Positions 23,790 to 33,283 of a stretch of 37,486 nucleotides of DNA are shown piece by piece (the stretch's first letter is position 1; every line of letters starts with the position of its first letter). The notes under the pieces are model-generated. The model was not told where the DNA came from. It did no database searches and saw only the letters and a program-made list of their open reading frames with translations. The stretch is taken from assembly GCA_001556995.1 (NCBI GenBank), contig LSKF01000066.1, forward strand, positions 1 to 37,486. The letters are read 5' to 3'. The position numbers and the translations under genes are program-made. The stretch is from Erythrobacteraceae bacterium CCH12-C2. Lineage in GTDB: Bacteria > Pseudomonadota > Alphaproteobacteria > Sphingomonadales > Sphingomonadaceae.

Positions 23790-25625
23790 TCAATCCGTCT
23801 TCTTGCGGCGCATCTTCTTGCGCTCGTTGGGGTCGAGCTCGGTCTTGCGCAGGCGGATCGATTGCGGGGTCACTTCGACCATTTCATCATCGTCGATATA
23901 GGCAATCGCCTGCTCCAGGCTCATCCGGCGCGGCGGGGTGAGGCGGATGGCGTCGTCCTTGCCGCTCGAACGCACGTTCGACAGCTGCTTGGCGCGCAGC
24001 GGGTTCACTTCGAGGTCTTCAGCCTTGGCGTTCTCGCCGATGATCATGCCTTGATAGACCTTCATCTGCGGCGAAATGAACAGCTCGCCGCGTTCTTCGA
24101 GCATGTTGAGCGCATAGGCTACCGCTTCGCCGTCCGAGTTCGAGATCAGGACGCCGTTGATGCGGCCTTCGATCGGGCCCTTGTAGGCATCGTATTTTTC
24201 GAACAGGCGGTTCATGATCCCGGTGCCGCGCGTGTCGGATAGGAATTCGCCGTGATAACCGATCAGCCCGCGCGAGGGGGCGGAGAAGGTGATGCGGGTC
24301 TTGCCGAGGCCGGAGGGACGCATTTCGACAAGGTCGGCCTTGCGGCGCTGCATCTTCTCCACGACCGTGCCCGAGTGTTCGTCATCAACGTCGATCACGA
24401 CGGTTTCATACGGCTCGGTGCGCTTGCCATCTTCCTCGCGGAACAGCACGCGCGGGCGGCTGATGCCGAGCTCGAAGCCTTCGCGGCGCATGGTTTCAAT
24501 GAGCACGCCGAGCTGCAATTCGCCGCGCCCGGCGACTTCGTAGGCGTCCTTGTCTTCGCTCTCGGTGACCCGGATCGCGACGTTGGTTTCGGCCTCGCGC
24601 AGCAGGCGATCGCGGATGATGCGGCTGGTGACCTTGCTGCCCTCGCGCCCGGCGAGGGGGCTGTCGTTGACCGAGAAACGCATGGCCAGCGTCGGCGGGT
24701 CAATCGGCTGGGCGGCAATGGGTTCGGTGACCGAAGGGTCGCAGATGGTGTTGGCGACGGTCGCCTTTTCCAGACCGGCGAGCGCGATGATGTCACCCGC
24801 ACGCGCCACTTCCACCGGCACGCGTTCGAGCCCGTCAAAACTCATCAGCTTGGTGGCGCGGCCGGTTTCGATCACCTTGCCGTCCATGTCGATGGCGTGG
24901 ATCGGGTCGTTCACCCGGATCGTGCCCGATTGCACGCGCCCGGTGATGACGCGGCCCATGAAGTTGTCGCGGTCCAGCAGGGTGGCGAGGAAGCTGAACT
25001 TGGCGTCGGGATCGAGGCCCGGCGGGGGCACGTGCTCGATCACCTTTTCGAACAATGGGGCAAGGCTGCCTTCGCGCGCGGTTTCATCCTCGCTGGCATA
25101 GCCATCGCGGCCCGAGGCGTAGAGCACCGGAAATTCAAGCTGCTCGTCATTGGCATCGAGGCTGACGAACAGATCGAACACCTCGTCGAGCACTTCCTGC
25201 GGGCGGCTGTCAGAACGGTCGATCTTGTTGACCACAACGATCGGCTTGAGGCCCAGCGCCAGCGCCTTGCCGGTCACGAACTTGGTCTGCGGCATGGCGC
25301 CTTCTGCGCTGTCGACCAGCAGGATCACGCCATCGACCATGCTGAGGATACGCTCAACCTCGGCACCGAAGTCGGCGTGGCCAGGGGTGTCGACGATGTT
25401 GATGCGGGTGGTGTTGCCATCAGCCCCGTGCCATTCGACGCTGGTGCACTTAGCGAGAATGGTGATCCCGCGTTCCTTTTCGAGATCGCCCGAATCCATC
25501 GCGCGTTCCTCGACCCGCTGGTTTTCGCGGAAGGTGCCCGATTGGCGGAACAGTTGGTCGACCAGCGTGGTCTTGCCGTGGTCAACGTGGGCAATAATGG
25601 CGATATTTCTCAGCGCAGAGGACAT
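23790..25625 (-). CDS. typA: Ribosome-associated GTPase TypA/BipA
   Basis: A 611-residue translational GTPase related to EF-G, acting in ribosome assembly, stress and cold adaptation. Visible: G1 HVDHGKTT (13-20), switch-region RGITI, G3 DTPGHADF, G4 NKIDR, the beta-barrel domain II, and the C-terminal BipA-specific domain ([33 protein letters not shown]-like GVLISNSDG). It ends in a basic Lys/Arg tail (KKMRRKKTD). The frame is open 23 codons upstream, but ATG 25625 ([13 protein letters not shown]) is the family start. Confidence 0.96.
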   Translation of the reverse strand: MSSALRNIAIIAHVDHGKTTLVDQLFRQSGTFRENQRVEERAMDSGDLEKERGITILAKCTSVEWHGADGNTTRINIVDTPGHADFGAEVERILSMVDGVILLVDSAEGAMPQTKFVTGKALALGLKPIVVVNKIDRSDSRPQEVLDEVFDLFVSLDANDEQLEFPVLYASGRDGYASEDETAREGSLAPLFEKVIEHVPPPGLDPDAKFSFLATLLDRDNFMGRVITGRVQSGTIRVNDPIHAIDMDGKVIETGRATKLMSFDGLERVPVEVARAGDIIALAGLEKATVANTICDPSVTEPIAAQPIDPPTLAMRFSVNDSPLAGREGSKVTSRIIRDRLLREAETNVAIRVTESEDKDAYEVAGRGELQLGVLIETMRREGFELGISRPRVLFREEDGKRTEPYETVVIDVDDEHSGTVVEKMQRRKADLVEMRPSGLGKTRITFSAPSRGLIGYHGEFLSDTRGTGIMNRLFEKYDAYKGPIEGRINGVLISNSDGEAVAYALNMLEERGELFISPQMKVYQGMIIGENAKAEDLEVNPLRAKQLSNVRSSGKDDAIRLTPPRRMSLEQAIAYIDDDEMVEVTPQSIRLRKTELDPNERKKMRRKKTD

Positions 25626-26056
25626 GCGAGGTAGCTTTCGGTCAAAAAGGCGGGCGCACGGGGCGTCCGGGGTCAAATAACAAGCATTGGGCACCAGCGG
25701 CGCACGGGGCGCGCTCGGTTAGGCAATCTTTGTGGCGGGTTAGCGACAGCCTGCGACGCTACGGCATGGGCCTTGGGCGTGGCAGACGTGCTGCGTTGCA
25801 ACATCGCCGGGGCGCGTAGCAGGGGTGCGCCCTCGGGGCAAGCGCCGGGTCGACGCAGCGCATGTCATGGGCCTGTTATACTGTTACTCTTGTGCAACAA
25901 TCCAGCGAAGAGCCCCGGAAAAGCTAGGCGCGGCGACTTGTGGCGCACGCAACACTGGCTTATTACCCGTCGCGCACGATTTCGGGAGAGAGCGCATCGA
26001 TCAGATGCGTGCCCGCCCAGGGCACCGGGATCGCGGGTTTTAGGAGAGGAACTTCC
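25626..26056. other. Long intergenic region between typA and the TonB-dependent receptor gene
   Basis: A 431-base stretch between divergent starts, with no convincing gene. It must hold both promoters. A TATACT (25877-25882) in an unusually AT-rich patch could be a -10 box for the receptor gene, but I see no good -35 box 17 bases upstream. A strong ribosome site (AGGAGAGGA, 26042-26050) precedes the receptor start. If the TATACT is used, the leader would be about 165 bases, long enough for an RNA-level control element, though no known riboswitch is recognisable. Confidence 0.5.
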
Positions 26057-28630
26057 ATGCGTTCGACCATCACCGGCACTGCCGGCGCCTATCGATTCAC
26101 CCTGCTTGCAGGGGCCGCTGCTCTGGCCCTCGGCACCCCGGGCGTGGCCTTGGCACAGGACCAGGCTGATGCAGAGGAGCCAGACACCAGCAACGTCATC
26201 ATCGTCACCGCTTCGAAGCGTGAACAGACCCTGCAGGAAGTGCCGATTTCGGTGTCTGTGACCAGCGGCGAGACGCTGGAGACTGCCCAGATCCGCGACG
26301 TGCTTGATCTCCAGACGGTCACGCCTTCGCTGCGGGTGAGCCAGTTGCAGAGCGCGTCGGCCACCACCTTCATCATCCGCGGCTTCGGCAACGGCGACAA
26401 CAACTTCGGCATCGAGCCTTCGGTGGGTGTGTTCATCGACGGCGTGTTCCGCTCGCGCTCAGCTGCGGCGCTGTCCGACCTCAACATGGTCCAGCGTATC
26501 GAAGTGCTGAACGGGCCGCAATCGACGCTGTTCGGCAAGAACGCGAGCGCCGGGGTTATCTCGGTCGTCACCAAAGAACCGCAATATGAATTCGGCGGTC
26601 AGGTCGAAGCGAGCTACGGCAATTTCAATGCGTTCGTGCTGCGCGGCGATATTACCGGCCCGATCACCGACAACATCGCCTTCTCGCTCGATGGCAGCTA
26701 CAACCGTCGTGACGGTTATGCTGAGATCGTCAACCTCAACCAAGACATCTCGGATCGCAACCGCTGGTCGGCACGCGGGCAGTTGCTGATCGAGCCCACG
26801 CCCGACGTTAAGATCCGCATCATCGGTGACTATTCAGCCATCGACGAAGTCTGCTGTCAGGTCTCGACCTTGGTTGCTGGTCCCAGCGCGGCTGCGGTGC
26901 GTGCAGTCGGCGGCAACCTTGATACCGATTTCTTCAGCTACAACACCTTCCTCAGTCAGGCTCCGAGCAACACCGTCGACAATTATGGCGGATCGATCCA
27001 GGCTGACTGGAACGTCGGCAATATCACGCTGACCTCGATCACCTCCTACCGCGAGTTGAAGAACTTCCTCGATCAGGACGTCGACTTCACCAGTGCGGAT
27101 ATTGTCACCGAAGTCCGCGATCAGGCGGTTGAAACCTTCACGCAGGAAATCCGCATTGCATCGGACTTTGATGGCCCGCTCAACTTCCTGCTGGGCGGCT
27201 TCTATTTCGACGAATCGATCACGCAGGACAGCCGTCTCACGACGGGTGCCGACGCGCGCACCTTCTTTGCGCTGCTTGCCGGTAACCCGCTGACCTTCAA
27301 CGGGGTCGAAGCCGGACTTGGCCTGCCGCAGGGTTCGATCTTCAGCGCCGGCCCGCTGACGGCCGAGCAGTTTGCGATGGACAACCAGGCGTGGTCGGTG
27401 TTCGGCACGGTCGATTTCGAGCCGCTTGATGGCCTCGTCTTCACCGCCGGGTTCAACTACACCGACGACCAGAAGGATTTTGCCCTCGCGCAGCAGGCGT
27501 TTGACGAACTGGGCAACATCAACCTGGTGGATGCCTTCATCGTGCAGGCCTCGGGCGGTACGGTCAGGAACCGTGCAGCCTTCCAGGCCCTGCCTGCGGC
27601 GAACCAGCAGGCGTTGCTGGCCGCGGCGACCAACCCTGCGGTCAACCCGCTGCTCGGGCTGAGCGCGTTCCAGTTCCAGCCGCCGTTCCTCACCATTCCG
27701 AACTCGGTTGAGCCGGGCCGCACCAGCGACGACAAGTTCACTTACCTGCTGCGCGCCGCTTATCAGATCTCGAACGAGGTCAATATCTACGCGAGCTATG
27801 CCACGGGCTTCAAGGCAAGCTCGGTCAACCTGTCGCGTGATAGCCGTCCGGCGTTTGGAGATTTCATCCCCGGTCCCGGCCGCTCGACCTTCGCCGCGCC
27901 AGCTTCGCCAGTGACTACGGGCGGGCTCGCGGTGCCTAACCTTGGTACAGGTTCGCGATTTGCCGGACCGGAAGATGCGGAAGTCTATGAAATCGGCATG
28001 AAGGCGCAGTGGGACGGCTTCGGCTTCAACCTTGCTCTGTTCGACCAGACGATCCAGGGCTTCCAGAGCTTCCTGTTCACCGGTACTGGCTTCCAGCTGA
28101 ACAATGCTGGTCAGCAGTCGGTCAGGGGCTTCGAGCTTGACACCACGATCAAGCCGACTGACGGGCTGGTGTTCACGTTCGCGGCGACCCATCTTGATCC
28201 CAACTTCGACAGCTTCGTTGCAAGCCCGGTGGGTGATCTGACGGGCCGTCGTCCGGGCGGCATTCCCTCGTGGAACCTTGCCACCTCGGCGACCTACACG
28301 TACGAATTTGGTAGCAGCGGCAACAAGCTGCTGACCCGGATCGACTATTCCCATGAAAGCAACGTCGCAATCAACAATGGCTTGCCGACCTTTAACGGGC
28401 CGATCAATGCGCGCCGCGACCCGCGGATCTTCCAGCGTGAAACCAATCTGGTGAACGCTTCGATGATCTTGCAGCTCAACAATGGGCTGGAACTGGGCGC
28501 GTGGGCCCGCAACCTGCTGGATGATCAGTTCATCATCACGGTGTTCGATGGCGTGGCTCAGGCCGGAACGGTTTCGGGCTATCCGAACCAGCCGCGCACC
28601 TATGGCGGTTTGGTGCGCTTCAAGTTCTGA
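26057..28630 (+). CDS. TonB-dependent outer-membrane receptor
   Basis: An 857-residue protein: signal peptide (about 1-34, ending ALAQD), a TonB-box-like VIIVTASK, an N-terminal plug domain (EVPISVSV, TTFIIRGFGNG, VGVFIDGVFRS, RIEVLNGPQSTLFGKNAS, GVISVVTKEP), and a 22-stranded beta-barrel ending in aromatic Phe (VRFKF), the outer-membrane insertion signal. It takes up a substrate using TonB energy. Sphingomonads carry dozens of such receptors. There is no neighbouring enzyme or transporter to indicate the ligand (siderophore, sugar, vitamin or plant compound), and no FecR/sigma pair is adjacent. ATG 26057 follows AGGAGAGGA. It is a single-gene unit ended by a good terminator. Confidence 0.93.
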   Translation: MRSTITGTAGAYRFTLLAGAAALALGTPGVALAQDQADAEEPDTSNVIIVTASKREQTLQEVPISVSVTSGETLETAQIRDVLDLQTVTPSLRVSQLQSASATTFIIRGFGNGDNNFGIEPSVGVFIDGVFRSRSAAALSDLNMVQRIEVLNGPQSTLFGKNASAGVISVVTKEPQYEFGGQVEASYGNFNAFVLRGDITGPITDNIAFSLDGSYNRRDGYAEIVNLNQDISDRNRWSARGQLLIEPTPDVKIRIIGDYSAIDEVCCQVSTLVAGPSAAAVRAVGGNLDTDFFSYNTFLSQAPSNTVDNYGGSIQADWNVGNITLTSITSYRELKNFLDQDVDFTSADIVTEVRDQAVETFTQEIRIASDFDGPLNFLLGGFYFDESITQDSRLTTGADARTFFALLAGNPLTFNGVEAGLGLPQGSIFSAGPLTAEQFAMDNQAWSVFGTVDFEPLDGLVFTAGFNYTDDQKDFALAQQAFDELGNINLVDAFIVQASGGTVRNRAAFQALPAANQQALLAAATNPAVNPLLGLSAFQFQPPFLTIPNSVEPGRTSDDKFTYLLRAAYQISNEVNIYASYATGFKASSVNLSRDSRPAFGDFIPGPGRSTFAAPASPVTTGGLAVPNLGTGSRFAGPEDAEVYEIGMKAQWDGFGFNLALFDQTIQGFQSFLFTGTGFQLNNAGQQSVRGFELDTTIKPTDGLVFTFAATHLDPNFDSFVASPVGDLTGRRPGGIPSWNLATSATYTYEFGSSGNKLLTRIDYSHESNVAINNGLPTFNGPINARRDPRIFQRETNLVNASMILQLNNGLELGAWARNLLDDQFIITVFDGVAQAGTVSGYPNQPRTYGGLVRFKF

Positions 28631-28654
28631 GGCGATAGCCAAGCATATGAAAAG

Positions 28655-28690
28655 AGGCCTCGCGCTTACCCAGCGCGGGGCCTTTTTGTT
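28655..28690 (+). terminator. Rho-independent terminator of the TonB-dependent receptor gene
   Basis: AGGCCTCGCGC (28655-28665) pairs with GCGCGGGGCCT (28673-28683), one wobble, with a 7-base loop, followed by a T-run TTTTTG. This is a typical strong intrinsic terminator 24 bases after the stop codon. Confidence 0.9.
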
Positions 28691-28760
28691 TGCCTTGCCC
28701 CTGCAAATATGGTGCTTATCCAAGGGCGTGGACAGCACGCGGGTTGAGGGGGATCACACA

Positions 28761-29240
28761 ATGGAATGGATGATTTTGCCGTGGAAGCGCTTTGCCGATT
28801 TTCAGGGGCGTTCGCGGCGCAAGGAGTTCTGGATGTTCCAGCTCCTCAATGTGATTGTCGCGCTGGTGCTGGCCGGCCCGTTCTTTTTCAGCTTCATCGG
28901 CGCTTCTCTTGAAGCAGCCGGCGATCCAGCGGCCGAGGCGGCGCTGGCTGAGAACATGTTCGCAGGCGGCGTGGGCCTGTCTGTGGTGGGGATGGGCATT
29001 TACGGGCTCTATGCGCTTGCGGCGCTGATCCCCTCGATCGCGGTGACCGTGCGGCGCTTCCATGATCGCGACATGTCGGGCTGGTGGTATCTGGGCTTGG
29101 CACTGGTAGGGCTGATCCCGTTCATCGGCTTTCTCGGCAGCATCGCGCTGTTGGTTTTCATGGTTCTGCCGGGCACGGAAGGGAGCAACCGCTTTGGTCC
29201 CGATCCCAAGAACCCCTACGCAGCGGACGTCTTCGCCTGA
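28761..29240 (+). CDS. DUF805 family small membrane protein
   Basis: A 159-residue inner-membrane protein. It starts MEWMILPWKRFADFQGRSRR, the DUF805 pattern (aromatic-rich start, F-x-G-R-x-R-R), followed by about four membrane segments, then RRFHDRDMSGWW, the family's conserved hallmark, and a C-terminal GSNRFGPDP motif. The family function is not established. A GAGGGGG ribosome site precedes the ATG. It has its own promoter by position, because the receptor terminator lies upstream. It converges on the permease gene with 31 bases between. Confidence 0.93.
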   Translation: MEWMILPWKRFADFQGRSRRKEFWMFQLLNVIVALVLAGPFFFSFIGASLEAAGDPAAEAALAENMFAGGVGLSVVGMGIYGLYALAALIPSIAVTVRRFHDRDMSGWWYLGLALVGLIPFIGFLGSIALLVFMVLPGTEGSNRFGPDPKNPYAADVFA

Positions 29241-29271
29241 CAGCTGGCCTGCGCGGGCGTTTGCCGGGGCC

Positions 29272-31797
29272 CTAAAGCTCCCGCAGCGCCCGCGCCGGCT
29301 TTGCCCGCAGCAGCGGCAGCGATCCGGCGAGTGCAAAAGCCAGCACCAGCCCGACGCCAAGCCCCAGCACGCTGAGCACTTGGCCCCAATCGGGCAGCCA
29401 GTCGAATTCGAACAGTTGGGTGATCACCACCCACGCGAGGCCCCCGCCCAGCGCCAGCGCGACCAGTGCCAAGACGCTCGCCAGCAGGCCATATTCAGCG
29501 AGTTGCAGCAGCAGGATCTGTCGCCGGCTCGCGCCCAGCACCCGCAGCATCACCGTGTCATAGGTCCGCGCCGCCCGCGCGGCAGCGATGGCGCCCATCA
29601 GCACAGCAAGGCCCGCAAGCACCGTGACGCCCGCCGCCGCGAGCGTGGCAAGGCTAACCTGCTCAAGGATGGTGCGCGCCTCGGTCAGCAATCCGCCCAC
29701 TTCGATCACCGAGCTTGACGGCAGCTCCTTCACCAGTCCTCGCAGAAGCCGACCCTTGGCCGCTTGGGGTGCATCGTCGGGCAGATCGATGCTGGCCACC
29801 AGATTGTGCGGCGCATCGCTAATGGCATTGCGGCTGAAGACGAGGATGAAGTTGAAACCCATGCTCTCCCAGTCAATCTCACGCAGATTGGCGATTCGCG
29901 CGGTGCGCTCGACCCCGAGAATGCCAACCGTGATGTAATCGCCCACCTTGAGCCCAGCGGCCTTGGCCAGTTCGACGTCGATCGAGACCAGTGGCTCTCC
30001 CTTGTGGAACGGGCTCCACCATTCCCCTGCCACCACCCGGTTGCCCTGCGGGATGGTGTCGGCATAGGTCAGCCCGCGCTCACCGCGCAGGCCCCATGCG
30101 CCTTCGGGGAGCTCCTTGAGATCGGCAACCCGAACCATCTTGTCCTTTGGCCCATAGGCGAGCACCGCGCCGCGCATCGTCGGCACGGTGCGGATGCCCG
30201 CCTTGGGGAAGTCGGCCTGCACCAGTTCGAAGAAGCGCGGCTCCTTATCGCGCGGCACGTCGAGCACGAAGTAATCGGGTGCCTCCTGAGGCACGCGCTG
30301 CTGGATATTGCCGTCAATCGCGCTCTGCACCGCGGCGAGCAGCACGAAGGCGGCAAGGCCAAAGCCCAGCGCTGTGACCAGCGCCCCGGTTGGCGCACCG
30401 GGGCGGTGAAGATTAGATAGGGCGCTGCGCAACAGGGGATTGCGTGGGCGCGGCAGGCGGCGGGCGAGGGCTTGAATGCCCCAGCCGAGCCCGGCGAGCA
30501 GCACCAGCGCGCCGCCAGCGCCGATCAGGAACCCGCCCGAGAGCATCGGCTGCGCGGTGGTGAGCAGCGCCAGCGCACAGATCGCCGCCAGCCCCAGCGC
30601 GGTCGCCAGCAAGGCCCGGCGGTCCCGCGCCAAAGGCACCACGCCCGAGCGCATCAGCGCCATCGCCGGGAAGGTGCGGGCGCGCAGCAGCGGCGCGGCG
30701 GCAAAGGCGAAGGCCACGAGCAGGCCATAGGCCGCGGCCAGCGCCAGCGGGGCAGGCGCGATGATGAAGCCGCTGCCCACCGGGAGCAGACCTTGCAGCG
30801 CCTGCGCCAGCAGCGGCGTGACCAGCACGCCCACCGCCAACCCGGCGAAACTGCCTACCAACGCCGCGACGCCGATCTGCATTGCATAGATGCGCACAAT
30901 ATCGCCCGAGGTTGCCCCCAGCACTTTCAGTGTCGCAATGCTGGCGCGGCGCTGATCGAGATAGGACGAAACCCCGCCCGCAATCCCGATCCCGGCAATC
31001 ACCAGCGCGGCAAGGCCCACCAGGGTGAGAAAATCGCTCATTTGCCGCACAAACCGCTCCGCCCCCGGCGAGGCGCGGTCGCGGGTGCGGGTGTCGAAGC
31101 CCGCGTTGGGGAAGGCCTTGGTCAGCGCTTCCTCAGTCGCCTCGGGATCGCGCGCGGGGCTCGAAAAGGCGATGCGGTGCTTGCTCTGATAGAGCGCGCC
31201 GGGTTGCAGCAGCCCGGCGGCGGCGGGCACGCTCTGCGCGACGATGACCGTGGGGCCAAGCTGGAAGCCCTCGGACAGGCGATCCGGCTCGTCCTTGATC
31301 ACCCCTGCCGCGCGCAGGGTGACGGTGCCGACCTTGAAGGTCTGGCCAACCTTTATGCCCAGCCGCTCGATCGCGGTCGCGGCAATCCACGCGTCATTGC
31401 CCTTGGGCGCACCGACAGTGCGGCCATCGGTGAGCACCAGCGTGCCGAACATCGGCCACTTGGCATCGACCGCCTTCAGCTCAATCGGCGCGGCGGCGGC
31501 AGGCGTGCTGGCCATCGCCTGCAAGCGGAACCCGCTGGAGACTTCGCCATATTCCGCGAGCGCTTCGCGTTCCTCGGGGCGCAAATCGCGCTGCCATACC
31601 TCGACCTCAAGATCACCGCCCAGCAGTTCCTGACCGCTGGAGGCCAATTCCTGCTCAATCGCAGCCGTCAGCGTGCCGATGGCAGCGAGCGCCGCGGTGC
31701 CAAGGAGAATGCAAACCAGCAGCAGCCGCAGGCCCCGGAAGCGCGCGTTGAGATCGCGCCGGGCGATGGCCCATGCAGTTCCGAGCGGGAGGCTCAT
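29272..31797 (-). CDS. ABC transporter permease, FtsX/YbbP-like
   Basis: An 841-residue membrane protein with two FtsX-type domains. There is an N-terminal membrane segment (about 20-45) and a large periplasmic region. A first set of three segments lies around 260-375, a central pair around 400-450, a second periplasmic domain, and a final set of three around 715-830. The layout matches YbbP-like 10-segment permeases of the MacB/LolCE superfamily. Such systems extract lipids or molecules from the inner membrane. Start ATG 31797 overlaps the ATPase gene stop by four bases, so the two form one transporter. E. coli has the same ybbA-ybbP pair beside tesA. Confidence 0.92.
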   Translation of the reverse strand: MSLPLGTAWAIARRDLNARFRGLRLLLVCILLGTAALAAIGTLTAAIEQELASSGQELLGGDLEVEVWQRDLRPEEREALAEYGEVSSGFRLQAMASTPAAAAPIELKAVDAKWPMFGTLVLTDGRTVGAPKGNDAWIAATAIERLGIKVGQTFKVGTVTLRAAGVIKDEPDRLSEGFQLGPTVIVAQSVPAAAGLLQPGALYQSKHRIAFSSPARDPEATEEALTKAFPNAGFDTRTRDRASPGAERFVRQMSDFLTLVGLAALVIAGIGIAGGVSSYLDQRRASIATLKVLGATSGDIVRIYAMQIGVAALVGSFAGLAVGVLVTPLLAQALQGLLPVGSGFIIAPAPLALAAAYGLLVAFAFAAAPLLRARTFPAMALMRSGVVPLARDRRALLATALGLAAICALALLTTAQPMLSGGFLIGAGGALVLLAGLGWGIQALARRLPRPRNPLLRSALSNLHRPGAPTGALVTALGFGLAAFVLLAAVQSAIDGNIQQRVPQEAPDYFVLDVPRDKEPRFFELVQADFPKAGIRTVPTMRGAVLAYGPKDKMVRVADLKELPEGAWGLRGERGLTYADTIPQGNRVVAGEWWSPFHKGEPLVSIDVELAKAAGLKVGDYITVGILGVERTARIANLREIDWESMGFNFILVFSRNAISDAPHNLVASIDLPDDAPQAAKGRLLRGLVKELPSSSVIEVGGLLTEARTILEQVSLATLAAAGVTVLAGLAVLMGAIAAARAARTYDTVMLRVLGASRRQILLLQLAEYGLLASVLALVALALGGGLAWVVITQLFEFDWLPDWGQVLSVLGLGVGLVLAFALAGSLPLLRAKPARALREL

Positions 31798-32501
31798 GCC
31801 GCCGGAGCCGATGCCCGCGCCGTGTCAGAGACGATCACACCGTCGGCCATCGTCAGCACCCGCTCGCAGCGCGCGGCGAGCGAAGCATCATGGGTGATGA
31901 TCAGCAGCGTCGCCCCGGTCTCGGCACGGCGGGCGAAGAGGAGGTTGATGATTTCCTCGCCGGTCGCGGCATCGAGGTTTCCGGTCGGCTCGTCGGCGAA
32001 GATCAGCGCGGGGCGCGGCGCGGTGGCGCGGGCGATGGCGACACGTTGCTGCTCACCGCCCGAAAGCTGGGTGGGGTAATGTCCGGTGCGGTGGCCAAGC
32101 CCGACCGCCTCCAGCTCCACCAGCGCGCGGGGGCTCGCATCGGGCATCCCGGCGAGTTCCATGGGGGTCGCGACATTCTCCGCCGCCGTCATCGTGGGCA
32201 GCAGGTGGAAGGCCTGGAGCACAATCCCGATCCGCCCCCGGCGCGCGGCGGCAAGGCCGTCTTCATCGAGCGCGGCGAAATCGGCGCCCGCCACCATCAG
32301 GCTCCCGCCGCTGGCTCGCTCCAGCCCAGAAAGCACCGCCATAAGCGAGCTTTTGCCCGATCCCGAAGGGCCGAGCAGCGCCACGACTTCGCCCGTGGCA
32401 ATATCGAGGTCGATACCCCGCAGGATCGTCACCGGCGCGGCATTGCTGCCAAGGGTGAGGGTGAGGTTGCGGGCGGAGATTGCAAGAGAGGGGCTTGTCA
32501 C
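31794..32501 (-). CDS. ABC transporter ATP-binding protein, YbbA/LolD-like
   Basis: A 235-residue nucleotide-binding subunit. Walker A GPSGSGKSS (about 44-52), Q-loop (QAFHLLPTMTA), signature LSGGEQQRVAIARA, Walker B ALIFADEPTGNLDAATG and the H-loop TLLIITHDA are all intact. This is the MacB/LolD class, partnering the adjacent permease by overlap. I prefer GTG 32501 over the GTG at 32534, as the extra 11 residues do not look like the family. It is divergent from the TesA-type gene with about 60 bases between. A role in lipid or envelope export is inferred from the class. Confidence 0.92.
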   Translation of the reverse strand: MTSPSLAISARNLTLTLGSNAAPVTILRGIDLDIATGEVVALLGPSGSGKSSLMAVLSGLERASGGSLMVAGADFAALDEDGLAAARRGRIGIVLQAFHLLPTMTAAENVATPMELAGMPDASPRALVELEAVGLGHRTGHYPTQLSGGEQQRVAIARATAPRPALIFADEPTGNLDAATGEEIINLLFARRAETGATLLIITHDASLAARCERVLTMADGVIVSDTARASAPAA

Positions 32502-32560
32502 GGGGTTCCGATGGCATAGGTGGGGAGCTGTCACAAGTTACAGCTGGGGAATGCTCGCGG

Positions 32561-33283
32561 ATGCACAAGCGCGGTTGGTCGAATATTGGCGTTTCATTGG
32601 CGATGGCGCTCGCACTTGGCGCGTGCAGCGGGGAGGCGGAGGAGGCCGCAAGCCCCCCGGCAGCCGCTGAAGCCGCAGGCGAGGCGCTCCCGGCAATCCC
32701 CGTGATGGGGCCGGAGCGGCGGATCATCGCCTTTGGCGACAGTCTGTTCGCAGGCTACGGCCTCGATCCCACACAGAGCTACCCCGCCCGCCTTGAAGCG
32801 GCGCTGCGTGCCAAGGGGGTGAATGCGCGGATCGCCAATGCTGGTATCTCGGGCGATACCACCGCAGCGGGGCTCCAAAGGCTGGCGTTCACGCTCGATG
32901 CGCAAGCGGAGACGCCCGATCTGTTCATTCTGGAGTTGGGCGGCAATGATCTCTTGCGCGGCCTTTCGCCCGAGGAGACGCGGTCCAATCTCGCGCAAAT
33001 GCTGACTGTCCTACGCGAGCGCAAGGTGCCCGTCTTGCTGATGGGGATGCGCAGCCCCCCCAATTACGGGCCGGAGTATCAGGCGCAGTTTGATGCGATC
33101 TATCGCGATCTGGCGAAGGAATATGGCGCGGCGCTGATCCCGTTCTGGCTGGAGGACATCTACCGCGAGCCGGAGCTGTTTCAGGCCGACCGGATACACC
33201 CGACTGCACAGGGGATTGAGCGGCTGGTGGGGGCGACGCTGGACGAGGTTGAGGGGGCCTTGCCACCGGCTGAGGCGCGCTAG
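32561..33283 (+). CDS. tesA: TesA-like lysophospholipase/arylesterase (SGNH hydrolase), lipoprotein
   Basis: A 240-residue hydrolase with an N-terminal lipoprotein-like signal (ALGACSG, Cys about 22) and a Pro/Ala/Glu linker. The SGNH blocks are clear: block I FGDSLFAGYGL with the nucleophile Ser, block II NAGISGDT, block III GGNDLLRG, and block V DRIHPTAQG with the catalytic Asp and His. E. coli TesA is a soluble periplasmic enzyme, whereas here a lipid anchor is predicted. Start ATG 32561 is chosen by signal-peptide fit. It is divergent from ybbA, as in E. coli. Its stop shares four bases (CTAG) with the stop of recF. Confidence 0.93.
   Translation: MHKRGWSNIGVSLAMALALGACSGEAEEAASPPAAAEAAGEALPAIPVMGPERRIIAFGDSLFAGYGLDPTQSYPARLEAALRAKGVNARIANAGISGDTTAAGLQRLAFTLDAQAETPDLFILELGGNDLLRGLSPEETRSNLAQMLTVLRERKVPVLLMGMRSPPNYGPEYQAQFDAIYRDLAKEYGAALIPFWLEDIYREPELFQADRIHPTAQGIERLVGATLDEVEGALPPAEAR

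Noticed and set aside
25854..25882. A complete sigma-70 promoter for the TonB-dependent receptor
   Set aside because: TATACT is a fair -10 box, but the sequence 17 bases upstream (CGCAGC) does not resemble a -35 box, so I report only the intergenic region.
25773..26261. A small gene in the typA-receptor gap overlapping the receptor start
   Set aside because: Composition is non-protein-like, it overlaps the receptor signal peptide in another frame, and it has no recognisable domain.
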